Source of the DNA: Desulfobulbaceae bacterium
GTDB taxonomy: Bacteria; Desulfobacterota; Desulfobulbia; Desulfobulbales; VMSU01
Direction of reading: 5' to 3'
Assembly: GCA_013792005.1 (NCBI GenBank)
Contig: VMSU01000032.1
Coordinates: 1 to 33,235, forward strand
Length of the DNA stretch: 33,235 nucleotides
Below are positions 8,396 through 16,611 of this stretch, in pieces (position 1 is the first letter of the stretch; each line of letters begins with the position of its first letter). The position numbers were made by a program, and so were the translations under genes. The notes beneath the pieces were generated by a model. The model made no database searches. It had not been told where the DNA came from and worked only from the letters and a program-made list of their open reading frames with translations.

Positions 8396-8428
8396 CTGGA
8401 TGTTTCCTGACCCTACCGGAAGTTAATA

Positions 8429-8445
8429 TGGTGGAGGCCCCGGAG
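8429..8445 (-). repeat. Imperfect copy of the ssrA 3' end (candidate attachment site)
   Basis: TGGTGGAGGCCCCGGAG here matches TGGTGGAGGCGCCGGGAG at 25504-25521, the CCA end of tmRNA, apart from one substitution and a one-base gap. Both copies have the same orientation, and both are followed on the minus strand by a terminator hairpin. This is what insertion of an element at the 3' end of ssrA would leave. The T loop is not conserved, so chance similarity is possible. Confidence 0.4.
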
Positions 8446-8583
8446 CCTTACCCCAATTCGTTCTCCAAACCGTTCATCATCCACAAAACCTGTTTATTCA
8501 ACATCTTGCGCAACGCCCAACCCCTTCAGACTGCCGGACGCCGAGAGAAATTTAATTCTCTACATTTTCCCGAAACAGAGAAC

Positions 8584-8604
8584 GGACGCGGGTTCGATTC
8601 CCGC
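8584..8604 (+). repeat. tRNA/tmRNA-like T arm fragment
   Basis: A perfect T arm, GCGGG-TTCGATT-CCCGC, preceded by GGAC as in many tmRNA 3' regions, lies on the plus strand. The sequence after the stem does not form a CCA end, and I could not fold a complete tRNA around it. It is probably a fragment of a foreign ssrA or tRNA gene carried by a past integrative element. Confidence 0.4.
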
Positions 8605-8742
8605 TCGAATACCCGGCGGTGTGTTTTTCAACTCATGTCTGTATGAGCCAGTGTCACAAGTTGTGTCGTGAGTTTGTCGTAAGTTTTTGTCACAGCAGAT
8701 GTCATAATAATGTCACAGCTCCGTGTTGCAAACCTGAACGGG

Positions 8743-9813
8743 TCAGTCATCATCCGTGTGTTCAATCTGTTTGAGCAGCCGGTCGAAGTCACTTTCAAAG
8801 AGTCGATCCTGAACAATGCGGTATTTTTCAAATTCACTTTCGGCATGAGCCTTGGCCAGCTCTGCGGTCACCTTTCCAGCGTCTTGTAAAATTTCCCTAT
8901 CCCAGAGTTTCAGGAACCCAGCCAAACGTTCTTCCCAGTCAGCCATGGTCATAGGGACTTTGCGCATGGCCTGCATTTCCGCCATATCCAGATAGGCCGA
9001 CACGATTCGCTGCATCTGCCCAAGTTCGAATTCCGACAGGTAATTCTTGGCAATAGAAACATCATATTTATGGATTTTCCCACTGGGAGCACCATCCCAA
9101 CTGGTCAGCCCCATGTTTTCTTTCTTGTGATCAGCGCGATCCACAAGGATCTCTGATGCAGTATTGCCATGGATGGCATAATGCATCTTATTCTGGACAG
9201 CCGCAAAGAACCGCTTGGTGGCTGTGGCGGATGGGTCGTAGTCCAATGCGGTGGCATAAATATCCGTAATCTTTTGGTAGAACTTACGTTCAGAAAGCCG
9301 GATCTCGCGGATCTTCTCCAACTGCCGCTCAAAGAAATCGTTCGTTAGAACACTACCGCCATGTTTCAGACGTTCCACATCCATGGTCCACCCCTGAATG
9401 GTGAAGTCCTTCACAATCTGGTTTGCCCACTTGCGGAACTGGATGGCACGCTCGTTTTCAATCTTGAAGCCCACAGCGATTATGGCCTGTAAACTGTAGT
9501 GATCTACCTCTCGTTTCACCTGCCTGTTACCCTCGGTTTGAACTATTAAGCATTTCTTAATAGTTGCCTCATGGGTCAACTCGTTATCAGAGTAAATGCG
9601 CTTAAGATGCTGATTTACAGCCGGAACCGTAACATCATAAAGTGTTGCCATCATCTTCTGCGGCAACCAGATATTTTCGTCTTCATACCGCATTTCCACG
9701 CTGGTTTCGCCGCTGCCGGTTGCCGCAACAAAAGTCAGATATTCAGCTGCTGAGGACCGAACGATAGAGGTCTCTTTTTTCCCGGACTTCTGAAGTTGCT
9801 TGTTCTTCTTCAT
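8743..9813 (-). CDS. RhuM-family protein (copy 1)
   Basis: A 356-residue member of the RhuM (virulence protein) family, named from Salmonella pathogenicity island 3. Its biochemical role is not established; members are frequent passengers in type I restriction loci. Typical stretches are ENIWLPQKMMATLYDV near the N-terminus, then IKKCLIVQTEGNRQVKREVDHYSLQAIIAVGFKI, and SERKFYQKITDIYATALDYDP in the middle. The N-terminal half resembles phage-type DNA-binding modules. It is clearly paralogous to the gene at 15459-16514. The ATG has GGAG seven bases upstream. It is the last gene of the island operon, 12 bases after the metallopeptidase gene. Confidence 0.88.
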   Translation of the reverse strand: MKKNKQLQKSGKKETSIVRSSAAEYLTFVAATGSGETSVEMRYEDENIWLPQKMMATLYDVTVPAVNQHLKRIYSDNELTHEATIKKCLIVQTEGNRQVKREVDHYSLQAIIAVGFKIENERAIQFRKWANQIVKDFTIQGWTMDVERLKHGGSVLTNDFFERQLEKIREIRLSERKFYQKITDIYATALDYDPSATATKRFFAAVQNKMHYAIHGNTASEILVDRADHKKENMGLTSWDGAPSGKIHKYDVSIAKNYLSEFELGQMQRIVSAYLDMAEMQAMRKVPMTMADWEERLAGFLKLWDREILQDAGKVTAELAKAHAESEFEKYRIVQDRLFESDFDRLLKQIEHTDDD

Positions 9814-9825
9814 CTCATATCTCCA

Positions 9826-10551
9826 TTAAACCATACTGAGTTCGAGTTTGTGTTTTATCTTCTCCCAGCCCGGGATGACAGAGTCGAGGAGCTTATAAAA
9901 TTCTGGGCTATGATCATGATATTTCAGGTGACACAGCTCATGCATAACAACATAGTCAATGCACTCTTTAGGCGCTCTGATCAGGTCTGTATTAAGGGTT
10001 ACCGTGCCCTTATCTGAAAGGCTGCCCCATCTCTTTTGCATTCGCTTAATGGATAGTTTAGGCTGGCCGATGCCCAGACCATTGAATTTTTGCCAGCAGC
10101 GCTCCATACTCACCGCAAATTGAAGCTGTGCCTTTTCCGAATACCATTGGTTTAAAAGTTTCTTGGCAGCATTTGGAGTCGGCTCACTCCGGCAAGTGAT
10201 ATGAAAAAAGCCGCGAGACAATTTCACTGAGTTTTCCGTGCCTTCAGCTAATTTCAATCGGTATTGCTTTCCAAGATACAGGTGGGTCTCACCGTTCACG
10301 TAGCAACGATCAGGCGTCTTTGGATTAAACTGCTTGAAATAATTCAGCTGCCTGAGAATCCAACGAGCCCGCTTTATTATTTTCTTCTCTATCACTGTGA
10401 TATCGGACTGCACGGGTGCCTTGATAAGAACCGTACTGTCAGGATGCACAGCAATTTCCATCGTTTTTCTGTCACAGTACAACAGACTGAAATCGATGGT
10501 CTTCCGGCCGTAAACAACCGAGTGTTTGTTGTTATGAATTAATGCCTCCAT
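9826..10551 (-). CDS. YgjP-like (DUF45) zinc metallopeptidase-fold protein
   Basis: A 241-residue protein of the YgjP/DUF45 family, often encoded next to hsdR. The zinc site appears as HELCH in YVVMHELCHLKYHDHSPEFY (HExxH type with a third His downstream). WGSLS and the conserved LIRAPKECIDYV are typical of the family. The family is presumed to hydrolyse a peptide or other substrate, but no role in restriction is established. The ATG overlaps the hsdR stop codon as TAATG, so the two are translationally coupled. The start is fixed by this overlap and by alignment with family length. Confidence 0.88.
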   Translation of the reverse strand: MEALIHNNKHSVVYGRKTIDFSLLYCDRKTMEIAVHPDSTVLIKAPVQSDITVIEKKIIKRARWILRQLNYFKQFNPKTPDRCYVNGETHLYLGKQYRLKLAEGTENSVKLSRGFFHITCRSEPTPNAAKKLLNQWYSEKAQLQFAVSMERCWQKFNGLGIGQPKLSIKRMQKRWGSLSDKGTVTLNTDLIRAPKECIDYVVMHELCHLKYHDHSPEFYKLLDSVIPGWEKIKHKLELSMV

Positions 10552-13500
10552 TATTTATAGCTCCTGTGCTTTGCCACCTGCAGAACCTTCTCGATGATGT
10601 CATCCATCTGATCAAGCGTCAGTTCGATCCCTCTTTCCGTCTTGAGCTCATCATAGAGGTAATCGTCAATCTCATTAACCGCCTGTTTCTGAGCGTCTTC
10701 ATCATCCCAGAAGTGAACCTTCTTGTGTTTTTCCAATATGCCATGAATAGCAATTGCCGTATCTGCAGCAGCGGATTCAAGGTCTTCTTCACCTAATTCG
10801 TGCTTTTCCAGGAAAGGCTTAAGTACACCGAAGTAGGCCATGGCATCTTCATTCCCGGAAAGCTTATCCGGTATGTCATCATGCACCTTGCCGACAACCT
10901 TGTTGCGGATATCCACGACTTTGTTCAGATAATCCAGGTCGGATATCCTTTTCGCCCTGAAATCTTCAATCGCCTGCTGGATCAGTTTTGAGAACTTCTC
11001 GTAAAACGCAGGGTCTTCATCCATCTTTTCGGTGATAACTTTCCTCAAAGCGTGTGCAATCGTATCAGCCTTTGAAGCCGTTGTTTTCTTGGTTTGGTAG
11101 ACGCCTTGCTCCTCTTTGACCTGATTAAACATTTTGTCGTCAAAGATATTGACCGGCTCATTCAGTTGAACAACTTCACTGGCTTGAATGTGGGTATCCA
11201 GCAGCTTTTTGATCTTTGGCTCATAATCCCGGTAGTCAATGGCCTCTGCATATCGGAGCTTGACAGACGCCTTGAGCGACTGGAATTTTCGAAGATCTGC
11301 CTTGTATCTGGACAAGGTTTTCTCATCGGTTTCGGTCAGGAAATTTTCGGAAGAAAGTGCAATGCCAAGGGTTTTCCAGAATTCCGAAAGACGGCCGTAA
11401 AACTCTTCTCTGAGCTCATCATCGGCAAGCAGCACTTCATAGGCTTCCTCATCGTAGGAGTGCTTAACCGTTTTGAATAGATCCCAAAGATCGGAATACC
11501 GGCCTGGCAGTTTTTCGATTTCGCTATTTATGGATGTCAAGGTGCCGACCAGATCGGATTCATCGAAACCTTCAAATGCGCTGTACATGGTAAGTGCTTT
11601 GTCCAGTTCACCGAGGACGCTTGCATAGTCGACGATAAAGCCGAACTCCTTACCCTCATGAAGACGGTTGACCCGGGCAATTGCCTGAAGCAGCGTGTGC
11701 TCCCTCAGCACCCTGCACAAATAGAGAACCGCGTTTCGCGGGGCGTCAAAACCCGTGAGCAGCTTATCAACAACAATAAGGATTTCAGGTTCACTACCAT
11801 GTTTAAACTGGTTGATGAGCTGCTTGGTATATTCGTCTTCACTGCCATAACGCTTCATCATTTTTTGCCAGAATTTCACGACCTCATCCGTTGTTTCATC
11901 ATCGGTCTCTTCATAGCCTTCACGCATATCCGGCGGCGAGATAACAACCTCGGAACTGACAATAGCAATCTCATTCAGGTACGCATTGTACTTAAGCGCG
12001 GATGCTTTATTCGGGGCCACCAGCTGTGCCTTGAATCCTGTTCCCTGCCAGTTGGACCGGAAGTGCTCACTGATGTCAAAGGCTCTCATGTATATGACCT
12101 GTTCCGCTTTGTTCAGCATTTCCGCTCGTGCATATTTCCGTTTCAGATCCGCCTGTTGCTCCTTGGTCAAGCCTTGAGTGTGTCGCTCAAACCACAAATC
12201 AACAGCGGTCTGGTTCTGTGTCATCTCTACATGCCGTCCCTCATACAGAAGCGGAACCACCGCGCCATCTTCAACGGCCTGTGTAATGGAATAATGGGGC
12301 TCCACCAGTTCACCGAATTTGGTAAAGTTGTTCTTTTCTTTTTTTAACAGCGGCGTGCCGGTAAATCCCAAATAACAGGCATGAGGAAACATCTGTCTCA
12401 TCCGGGCGGAAAAGGAACCGAACTGGGTACGGTGGCTCTCATCCACCAGGATGAAAATATCGGGCGATTCATCCTGATATTTCTTTACCGCGTAAGCCTT
12501 GTCGAACTTGTGAATGAGGGTTGTGATAATTCCTGACTTCTTTTCAGCAACCAACTCAAGCAGGTTTCTGCCCGATGTTGCCCGGTTCGCGTCAAGACCA
12601 CAGGCGGCAAAGGTGTTCCCAAGTTGTTTGTCGAGGTCATCACGGTCTGTCACCAGAACAATTCGCGGGTTCAGAATTTCAGGATCTAAGGCCAGGTTCC
12701 GGGCCAGCATCACCATGGTCAGGGATTTCCCTGAACCCTGAGTGTGCCAGATCACGCCGCCTTTACGCGAGTTGGTGCTATCAAAATGCTTTACCCGATT
12801 CAGGGTAGACTTGATGACGAAATACTGTTGATAGCGGGCAACCTTTTTGATTCCCCCATCAAATACCGTAAACTTCCACGCCAGCTCAAGCAACCGCTCG
12901 GGGCGACACAAAGAATACAAAGCGATATCCTGCTCCGTTACTAAGCGGGTTTTTGAAACCACTAATTCACACGAATTTTCACTAATATCAAAAGAAGCTG
13001 GGTTTACTTCATAGCGAAGCGACTTATCCACAATTGTTTTCAGCTTATTATATTCGTGTTCATTCGTGTCCATTCGTGGTTCCTTCCACATGGACCAGAA
13101 TTTTGCAGCGGTTCCCGTTGTTGCGTACATGGCGCTGTTTTTATTCATAGCCAGCACCATCTGGCTGTAGATGAAGAGCTTTGGAATATAGTCATCATTC
13201 TGATTTCTGATCGATTGCGAAACAGCCTGTTCCACTTCAATCTGCGGCGCTTTACACTCAATCACGCAAAACGGAATACCATTAACGAAGAGAACAATAT
13301 CCGGACGGGCCGTCTCTGTACTTCTGGAACGTTCAACACTATATTCGACCGTAACATGAAACTTGTTGCGACCGGGATTCCGCCAGTCGATATAGTTCAT
13401 GTTGAAGCTTTTTGAGTCGCCCTCAATGGTCTGCTCCATGGCCGTCCCAAGCGTAATCAGATCGTAAATGGACTCGTTGGTCTTCAGCAGGCCGTCGTAT

Positions 13501-13757
13501 TTGATGTTTTTCAGCTTCTGGATGGCCGACTGCACATTCTCCTCGCTGAAGAGATACTCACTGCCATCATGGCGACGGATGCGGTTTATCTCTTTGAGCT
13601 GGTTGCGCAGTATGCTCTCCAACAAGACATTGGAGGTGCGACCCTGGCGTTCGGCTAGTGCTTCTTCAGGAGAAATGTACTCGTAGTCCATCGCAATCAG
13701 CAATTGCAGGGCAGGGATTTGGCTCGTCAGTTTTTCGTTGGTTGCAAAATCACACAT
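10551..13757 (-). CDS. hsdR: Type I restriction enzyme R subunit
   Basis: The 1068-residue motor and nuclease subunit, which translocates and cuts DNA lacking the host methylation pattern, in complex with HsdM and HsdS. The PD-(D/E)xK nuclease motif is at Asp153 and Glu167-x-Lys169 (RPDIVLFVN, VIECKAP). The helicase part shows Walker A at about 339-346 (TQGSGKS), then DESH, GFTGTP and LLTGFDAP with downstream arginine motifs (QAIARVNRLHEGKEFG). Residues about 226-268 (beginning EPRMDTNEHE and ending SENSCELVVSK) are encoded by a repeat insert that keeps the frame; see the 12957-13083 feature. AAGGAA precedes the ATG. Its stop overlaps the next gene. Confidence 0.95.
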   Translation of the reverse strand: MCDFATNEKLTSQIPALQLLIAMDYEYISPEEALAERQGRTSNVLLESILRNQLKEINRIRRHDGSEYLFSEENVQSAIQKLKNIKYDGLLKTNESIYDLITLGTAMEQTIEGDSKSFNMNYIDWRNPGRNKFHVTVEYSVERSRSTETARPDIVLFVNGIPFCVIECKAPQIEVEQAVSQSIRNQNDDYIPKLFIYSQMVLAMNKNSAMYATTGTAAKFWSMWKEPRMDTNEHEYNKLKTIVDKSLRYEVNPASFDISENSCELVVSKTRLVTEQDIALYSLCRPERLLELAWKFTVFDGGIKKVARYQQYFVIKSTLNRVKHFDSTNSRKGGVIWHTQGSGKSLTMVMLARNLALDPEILNPRIVLVTDRDDLDKQLGNTFAACGLDANRATSGRNLLELVAEKKSGIITTLIHKFDKAYAVKKYQDESPDIFILVDESHRTQFGSFSARMRQMFPHACYLGFTGTPLLKKEKNNFTKFGELVEPHYSITQAVEDGAVVPLLYEGRHVEMTQNQTAVDLWFERHTQGLTKEQQADLKRKYARAEMLNKAEQVIYMRAFDISEHFRSNWQGTGFKAQLVAPNKASALKYNAYLNEIAIVSSEVVISPPDMREGYEETDDETTDEVVKFWQKMMKRYGSEDEYTKQLINQFKHGSEPEILIVVDKLLTGFDAPRNAVLYLCRVLREHTLLQAIARVNRLHEGKEFGFIVDYASVLGELDKALTMYSAFEGFDESDLVGTLTSINSEIEKLPGRYSDLWDLFKTVKHSYDEEAYEVLLADDELREEFYGRLSEFWKTLGIALSSENFLTETDEKTLSRYKADLRKFQSLKASVKLRYAEAIDYRDYEPKIKKLLDTHIQASEVVQLNEPVNIFDDKMFNQVKEEQGVYQTKKTTASKADTIAHALRKVITEKMDEDPAFYEKFSKLIQQAIEDFRAKRISDLDYLNKVVDIRNKVVGKVHDDIPDKLSGNEDAMAYFGVLKPFLEKHELGEEDLESAAADTAIAIHGILEKHKKVHFWDDEDAQKQAVNEIDDYLYDELKTERGIELTLDQMDDIIEKVLQVAKHRSYK
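12957..13083. mobile_element. In-frame MITE-like insert inside hsdR
   Basis: The ends are inverted copies of the dispersed repeat: AACCACTAATTCACACGAAT from 12957 and ATTCGTGTCCATTCGTGG from 13062, extending to 13083. The arms match at about three quarters of positions over nearly 40 bases. The roughly 125 bp between the outer ends is read through in frame by hsdR as about 41 codons. The arms match those around the GxxExxY gene at 23877-24304, including 22 identical bases on the right arm. It resembles a short, internally deleted form of that element. Confidence 0.65.
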
Positions 13758-13759
13758 GA

Positions 13760-14167
13760 TTATTCCTTAACTTCACAGTGACCACGAGTACCGCCAATTC
13801 GTTTTATCAGGCCATGGTCTCGCAGTTGCATAATATTTTTCTCAATAGCCGTTGTACTGACATCCAGCAATTCAGCCAGCTGGGCACCTGAAATCTTGGG
13901 ATTGGATTTCATCTCAACGAGAATCCGTTCTTTGGTATTACCCAACTGATTACCCAACTCTTCGGAAGTCGGTGCTTTCACCAGCTCAACCGCCACACCG
14001 CCTGTATTTTCCTCAATAACCGGCTCCGGCAGTCCAGCCGCTTTGCAGGCATCGGTGATCTTTTCAATGCCCCGTCCCCAAGAATCAATATAGCCGACCC
14101 AATAACAAACCTGGGCAGAAGCTTTAAACCATGGATGGAAACGGATACACACAGATGGATCACTCAT
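13760..14167 (-). pseudogene. C-terminal fragment of a RecG/AlbA-type ATP-binding transcriptional regulator
   Basis: The frame encodes about 135 residues. The stretch YIDSWGRGIEKITDACKAAGLPEP followed by a hydrophobic strand is the C-terminal signature of the HATPase_c_4 part of AlbA_2/RecG-like ATP-binding proteins. It is followed by a winged-helix segment (KISGAQLAELLDVSTTAIEKNIMQLRDHGLIKR). The AlbA domain and most of the ATPase are missing. The replaced N-terminus (SVCIRFHPWFKA) is encoded by a degenerate dispersed repeat (about 14127-14160, pattern ATGGATGGAAACGGATACAC). The start overlaps the DUF1016 stop by 8 bases. A short translated product is possible, but it cannot be a complete regulator. 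Confidence 0.75.
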
Positions 14168-15302
14168 GATCGGATTCCTCCAGTTTTTTGAAGTCATCCT
14201 CGATTTCCTCCACCGTAGGGAGTGAACCCTTTAACTCATCGGGCAACACTTCGGTCAGAGTGAATTCACTGACGCCCATGGGCTTGTTGATGTCGCGCAG
14301 AGCAAATTTCGTTTCAATCTTGTTTTTGTCACGGCAGAGCAGAATCCCGATGGTGGGATTATCGCCGTCGCTCTTGAGCAGGCTATCGACCGCCGAAAGA
14401 TAGAAATTAAGCTTTCCGGAGTATTCAGGAATGAATTTTGTGTTTTTGAGTTCAATCACCACATAACATTTCAGCCTAATATGGTAAAACAGCAGATCCA
14501 GGTAATAATCGCTTTCGCCAACTTCCAAATGATATTGCCGTCCGACAAAAGCGAAACCCTTGCCAAGTTCCAATAGAAATTTGGTGATATGTTCGATCAG
14601 CTGATTTTCAATATCCCGCTCATTATAAGGGTGAGTCATGCTCAGGAAATCAAAGGTGTACGGGTCTTTGATGGTTTGTTGCGCCAGATCCGATTGTGGG
14701 GAAGGTAGGGTTGCCTTAAAGTTGCTGATTGCCGTACCCTGCCGGGCAAAAAGGTTGGATTTAATCTGCAAGGCCAGAACATCCCGGCTCCAGCCGTTTT
14801 CGATAGTCTGTTGAATGTAAAACCGGGCTTGCTGGCAGTCAGAGACTTTATCCAATAAAATCTTGATATGACTCCAAGGCAATTGTCCCCCGATCTGCTG
14901 GACAATTGACGGAACCGTTTGTGCCCCGCTTCGAGGCACTATTTCAGATTCCAATTGTGCCCCCGACTGGGGCACAATTAGCTCTTGATCAGAAAAGGAG
15001 CTAAAAACTTCATAAAACTTCTTGGTATAGTAGAGGTTGCGGCGAGAGAATCCCTGCGTATCCGGAAATTCAGAGCTTAAATCCTTTGCCAGTTGATCTA
15101 TAACCTTGGCTCCCCAGTCCGTCTCCGCCAGCTTGCGGGAAATATCTCCTCCAAGCTCCCAATAAAACAAAATCAGCTCACGACTAGCCGCCAAGGCCGC
15201 CCGAAGCTGTGTTATACGAATCTTCGCTTTCAATTCTTTCAGCCACAAAGCGTAATCGCCTTTGGTAGGTGCTGTGTTTTTTTTTAATTCATCACTCATC
15301 AT
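14160..15302 (-). CDS. DUF1016/YhcG-family PD-(D/E)xK nuclease-domain protein
   Basis: A 380-residue protein of the YhcG family. The N-terminal DUF1016_N helical domain (residues about 15-105) includes LILFYWELGGDISRK and FSRRNLYYTKKFYEVF. The C-terminal nuclease fold has Asp269 in YYLDLLFYH and Glu284-x-Lys286 in VVIELKNTKF. Members occur in restriction and defence loci and are thought to be nucleases; the target is unknown. The linker carries a short internal repeat (IVPQSGAQ at 109-116 and IVPRSGAQ at 121-128, with a third weaker unit at 133-140). The ATG at 15302 takes its ribosome site (GAGG) from a copy of a dispersed 21 bp repeat. Confidence 0.9.
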   Translation of the reverse strand: MMSDELKKNTAPTKGDYALWLKELKAKIRITQLRAALAASRELILFYWELGGDISRKLAETDWGAKVIDQLAKDLSSEFPDTQGFSRRNLYYTKKFYEVFSSFSDQELIVPQSGAQLESEIVPRSGAQTVPSIVQQIGGQLPWSHIKILLDKVSDCQQARFYIQQTIENGWSRDVLALQIKSNLFARQGTAISNFKATLPSPQSDLAQQTIKDPYTFDFLSMTHPYNERDIENQLIEHITKFLLELGKGFAFVGRQYHLEVGESDYYLDLLFYHIRLKCYVVIELKNTKFIPEYSGKLNFYLSAVDSLLKSDGDNPTIGILLCRDKNKIETKFALRDINKPMGVSEFTLTEVLPDELKGSLPTVEEIEDDFKKLEESDHE

Positions 15303-15303
15303 T

Positions 15304-15324
15304 CATACCTCATCATTCGGCGAA
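15304..15324 (+). repeat. 21 bp dispersed repeat, copy A
   Basis: On the minus strand this reads TTCGCCGAATGATGAGG followed by TATG, and it directly precedes the DUF1016 start codon, supplying its ribosome site. Identical copies are at 16519-16539 (same orientation) and 19355-19375 (inverted). Confidence 0.85.
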
Positions 15325-15403
15325 CCTGCTTCGACTGTTTCCATTCGATATTTTGGGATTCTTTAGTCATGAGACAGACCTCTTATTAATCGCGAAAAAG
15401 GTT

Positions 15404-15440
15404 GGAACCACTGAAGACACGGATAGGCACGGGACGGGGC
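15404..15440 (+). repeat. Degenerate copy of the CACGAAT-type dispersed repeat
   Basis: GGAACCACTGAAGACACGG and the following bases repeat the spaced pattern CAC-GGA seen at other junctions of the island. It lies between the second RhuM gene's stop and the DUF1016 start and encodes nothing recognisable. Confidence 0.55.
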
Positions 15441-15458
15441 ATACTCATGAGAATTCCC

Positions 15459-16514
15459 TCACGCATCGCTTTTTCCTTTCTTTTTGGTGGATTCGATCTG
15501 TTTGACAGCATTATCAAAATCATTGAGTGACTTTGCCGAATCCACAAGGCGTTTGCTGTGAAACTTCTCGTATTCGTATTCTGCCAATTGCTTCGCCATC
15601 TCATGGGAGATTTTACCGGCATGGGTGAGAATGTCGCGGTCGTTTAGCGTCATAAAGCTGTCCAGCTTTTTAATCCAGTGGCTCATATACATCGGGATAC
15701 GACGCATGGCCTGTCCCTGTGCAAAAATCAGATATTGTTCAACCAGATTATTCAGTGCCGCCAATTCATCCTCATTCAGATAATTTTTGGCAATAGGCAC
15801 ATCCTGTTTGCGGACTTTTGCACCACGGTAATTGGTGAGACCCATGTTCGGCTTGTCGGCATCCGCTCTGGAATGAATGATCTCCGCCGCCGTCTGGCCG
15901 GTGATGGCCCAGTGCATTTTGTTCTGAACGGTTTTGAAGAATTCAATGCTGATGTCCAGGGTTGGGTCATAGTCGATACTGGTCGCATAGATATCAGTAA
16001 TTTTCTGATAAAAACGACGCTCCGAAGTGCGAATATCCTGAATGCGCCGTTCAAGCTCTTCAAAATAGTCAAAGGGCTGATCGGGGTTTTTCAGTCGCTC
16101 ATCATCCAGCAAAAAACCCTTCTTAATAAATTCTGTCAGTTGCTGGGTTGCCCAGATGCGGAAACGAGTCGCCACATGGCTTTTAACCCGATAGCCGACG
16201 GAGATAATCATGTCCAGATTGTAGAAGTCCACCATTCGGGCAACTTGTCGATTCCCCTCCATTCGAACTATCCGGAATTTCCGGATAGTTGCCTCTGGAG
16301 TCAGCTCTCTTTCTTCATAAATATTCTGAATATGCTCACTTATGGTTCGAACATCCTTCTGAAAAAGCTCTGCCATTAACCCCTGAGAAAGCCAGACAGA
16401 CTCATCCTCAAACCGAACATCCAGCTTCAGTTTGCCGTCTTCAGCCTGATAGACCAAAAACTGTCCTTTGGGTTCTTCCATATTTCCATCTTTGGCTTTT
16501 AAATCATCATTCAT
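15459..16514 (-). CDS. RhuM-family protein (copy 2)
   Basis: A 351-residue RhuM-family paralogue of the protein at 8743-9813. Shared marks are SVWLSQGLMAELFQKDVRTISEHI, ATIRKFRIVRMEGNRQVARMVDFYNLDMIISVGYRV (interrupted positions differ), and ERRFYQKITDIYATSIDYDP. The two copies share order and length but differ at many residues, so they are old paralogues or separate acquisitions. Function is unknown; the genomic company of hsd genes suggests a link to restriction or its control. The ATG at 16514 lies eight bases after a GAGG supplied by repeat copy B. Confidence 0.88.
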   Translation of the reverse strand: MNDDLKAKDGNMEEPKGQFLVYQAEDGKLKLDVRFEDESVWLSQGLMAELFQKDVRTISEHIQNIYEERELTPEATIRKFRIVRMEGNRQVARMVDFYNLDMIISVGYRVKSHVATRFRIWATQQLTEFIKKGFLLDDERLKNPDQPFDYFEELERRIQDIRTSERRFYQKITDIYATSIDYDPTLDISIEFFKTVQNKMHWAITGQTAAEIIHSRADADKPNMGLTNYRGAKVRKQDVPIAKNYLNEDELAALNNLVEQYLIFAQGQAMRRIPMYMSHWIKKLDSFMTLNDRDILTHAGKISHEMAKQLAEYEYEKFHSKRLVDSAKSLNDFDNAVKQIESTKKKGKSDA

Positions 16515-16516
16515 AA

Positions 16517-16543
16517 CTCATACCTCATCATTCGGCGAAGCCG
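16517..16543 (+). repeat. 27 bp inverted repeat, arm 1 (dispersed repeat copy B)
   Basis: A 27-base sequence containing CCTCATCATTCGGCGAAGCC. Its perfect inverted partner is at 19351-19377. The pair brackets the AAA-ATPase gene and hsdS. On the minus strand this copy supplies the ribosome site of the downstream RhuM gene. Confidence 0.9.
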
Positions 16544-16547
16544 TTTT

Positions 16548-16603
16548 GGAACCACGAATGCACACCAATGGTTGAACCACGGAAGACACGGAAGGGCACG
16601 GGA
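16548..16603 (+). repeat. Tandem degenerate CACGAAT-type repeats
   Basis: Two repeat units in tandem: GGAACCACGAATGCACACC and then GAACCACGGAAGACACGG with a GGGCACGGGAGG tail. They fill the space between the AAA-ATPase stop and the RhuM start. Confidence 0.65.
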
Positions 16604-16611
16604 GGAACAGG

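Larger units (their letters stand above)
8102..8742. other. Gene-free junction between toxin-antitoxin pair and island
   Basis: About 640 bases without a credible gene. It holds an AATTGC/GCAATT hairpin near 8233-8250 next to TGTTGTCCGGTTAGA (reminiscent of an insertion-sequence end, not proven), a terminator-like hairpin, a 17-base copy of the ssrA 3' end, and a tRNA/tmRNA-like T arm on the opposite strand. It looks like scar tissue from integration and deletion events. Confidence 0.5.

Noticed and set aside
8496-8612. Possible complete tRNA around the T arm at 8584-8604
   Set aside because: A partial acceptor pairing exists, but no U8, D arm or anticodon arm could be folded and there is no CCA end.
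8353-8646. 97-codon plus-strand frame
   Set aside because: It crosses a terminator hairpin, the ssrA-like copy and a T arm; it is best read as non-coding junction sequence.
11658-12347. 229-codon plus-strand frame inside hsdR
   Set aside because: It is antisense to well-conserved helicase motifs of HsdR and has no start signal.
14160-14197. Upstream start for the RecG/AlbA-like fragment at 14197
   Set aside because: The extra residues lie within the DUF1016 end and are not conserved; the ATG at 14167 is closer to the recognisable part.
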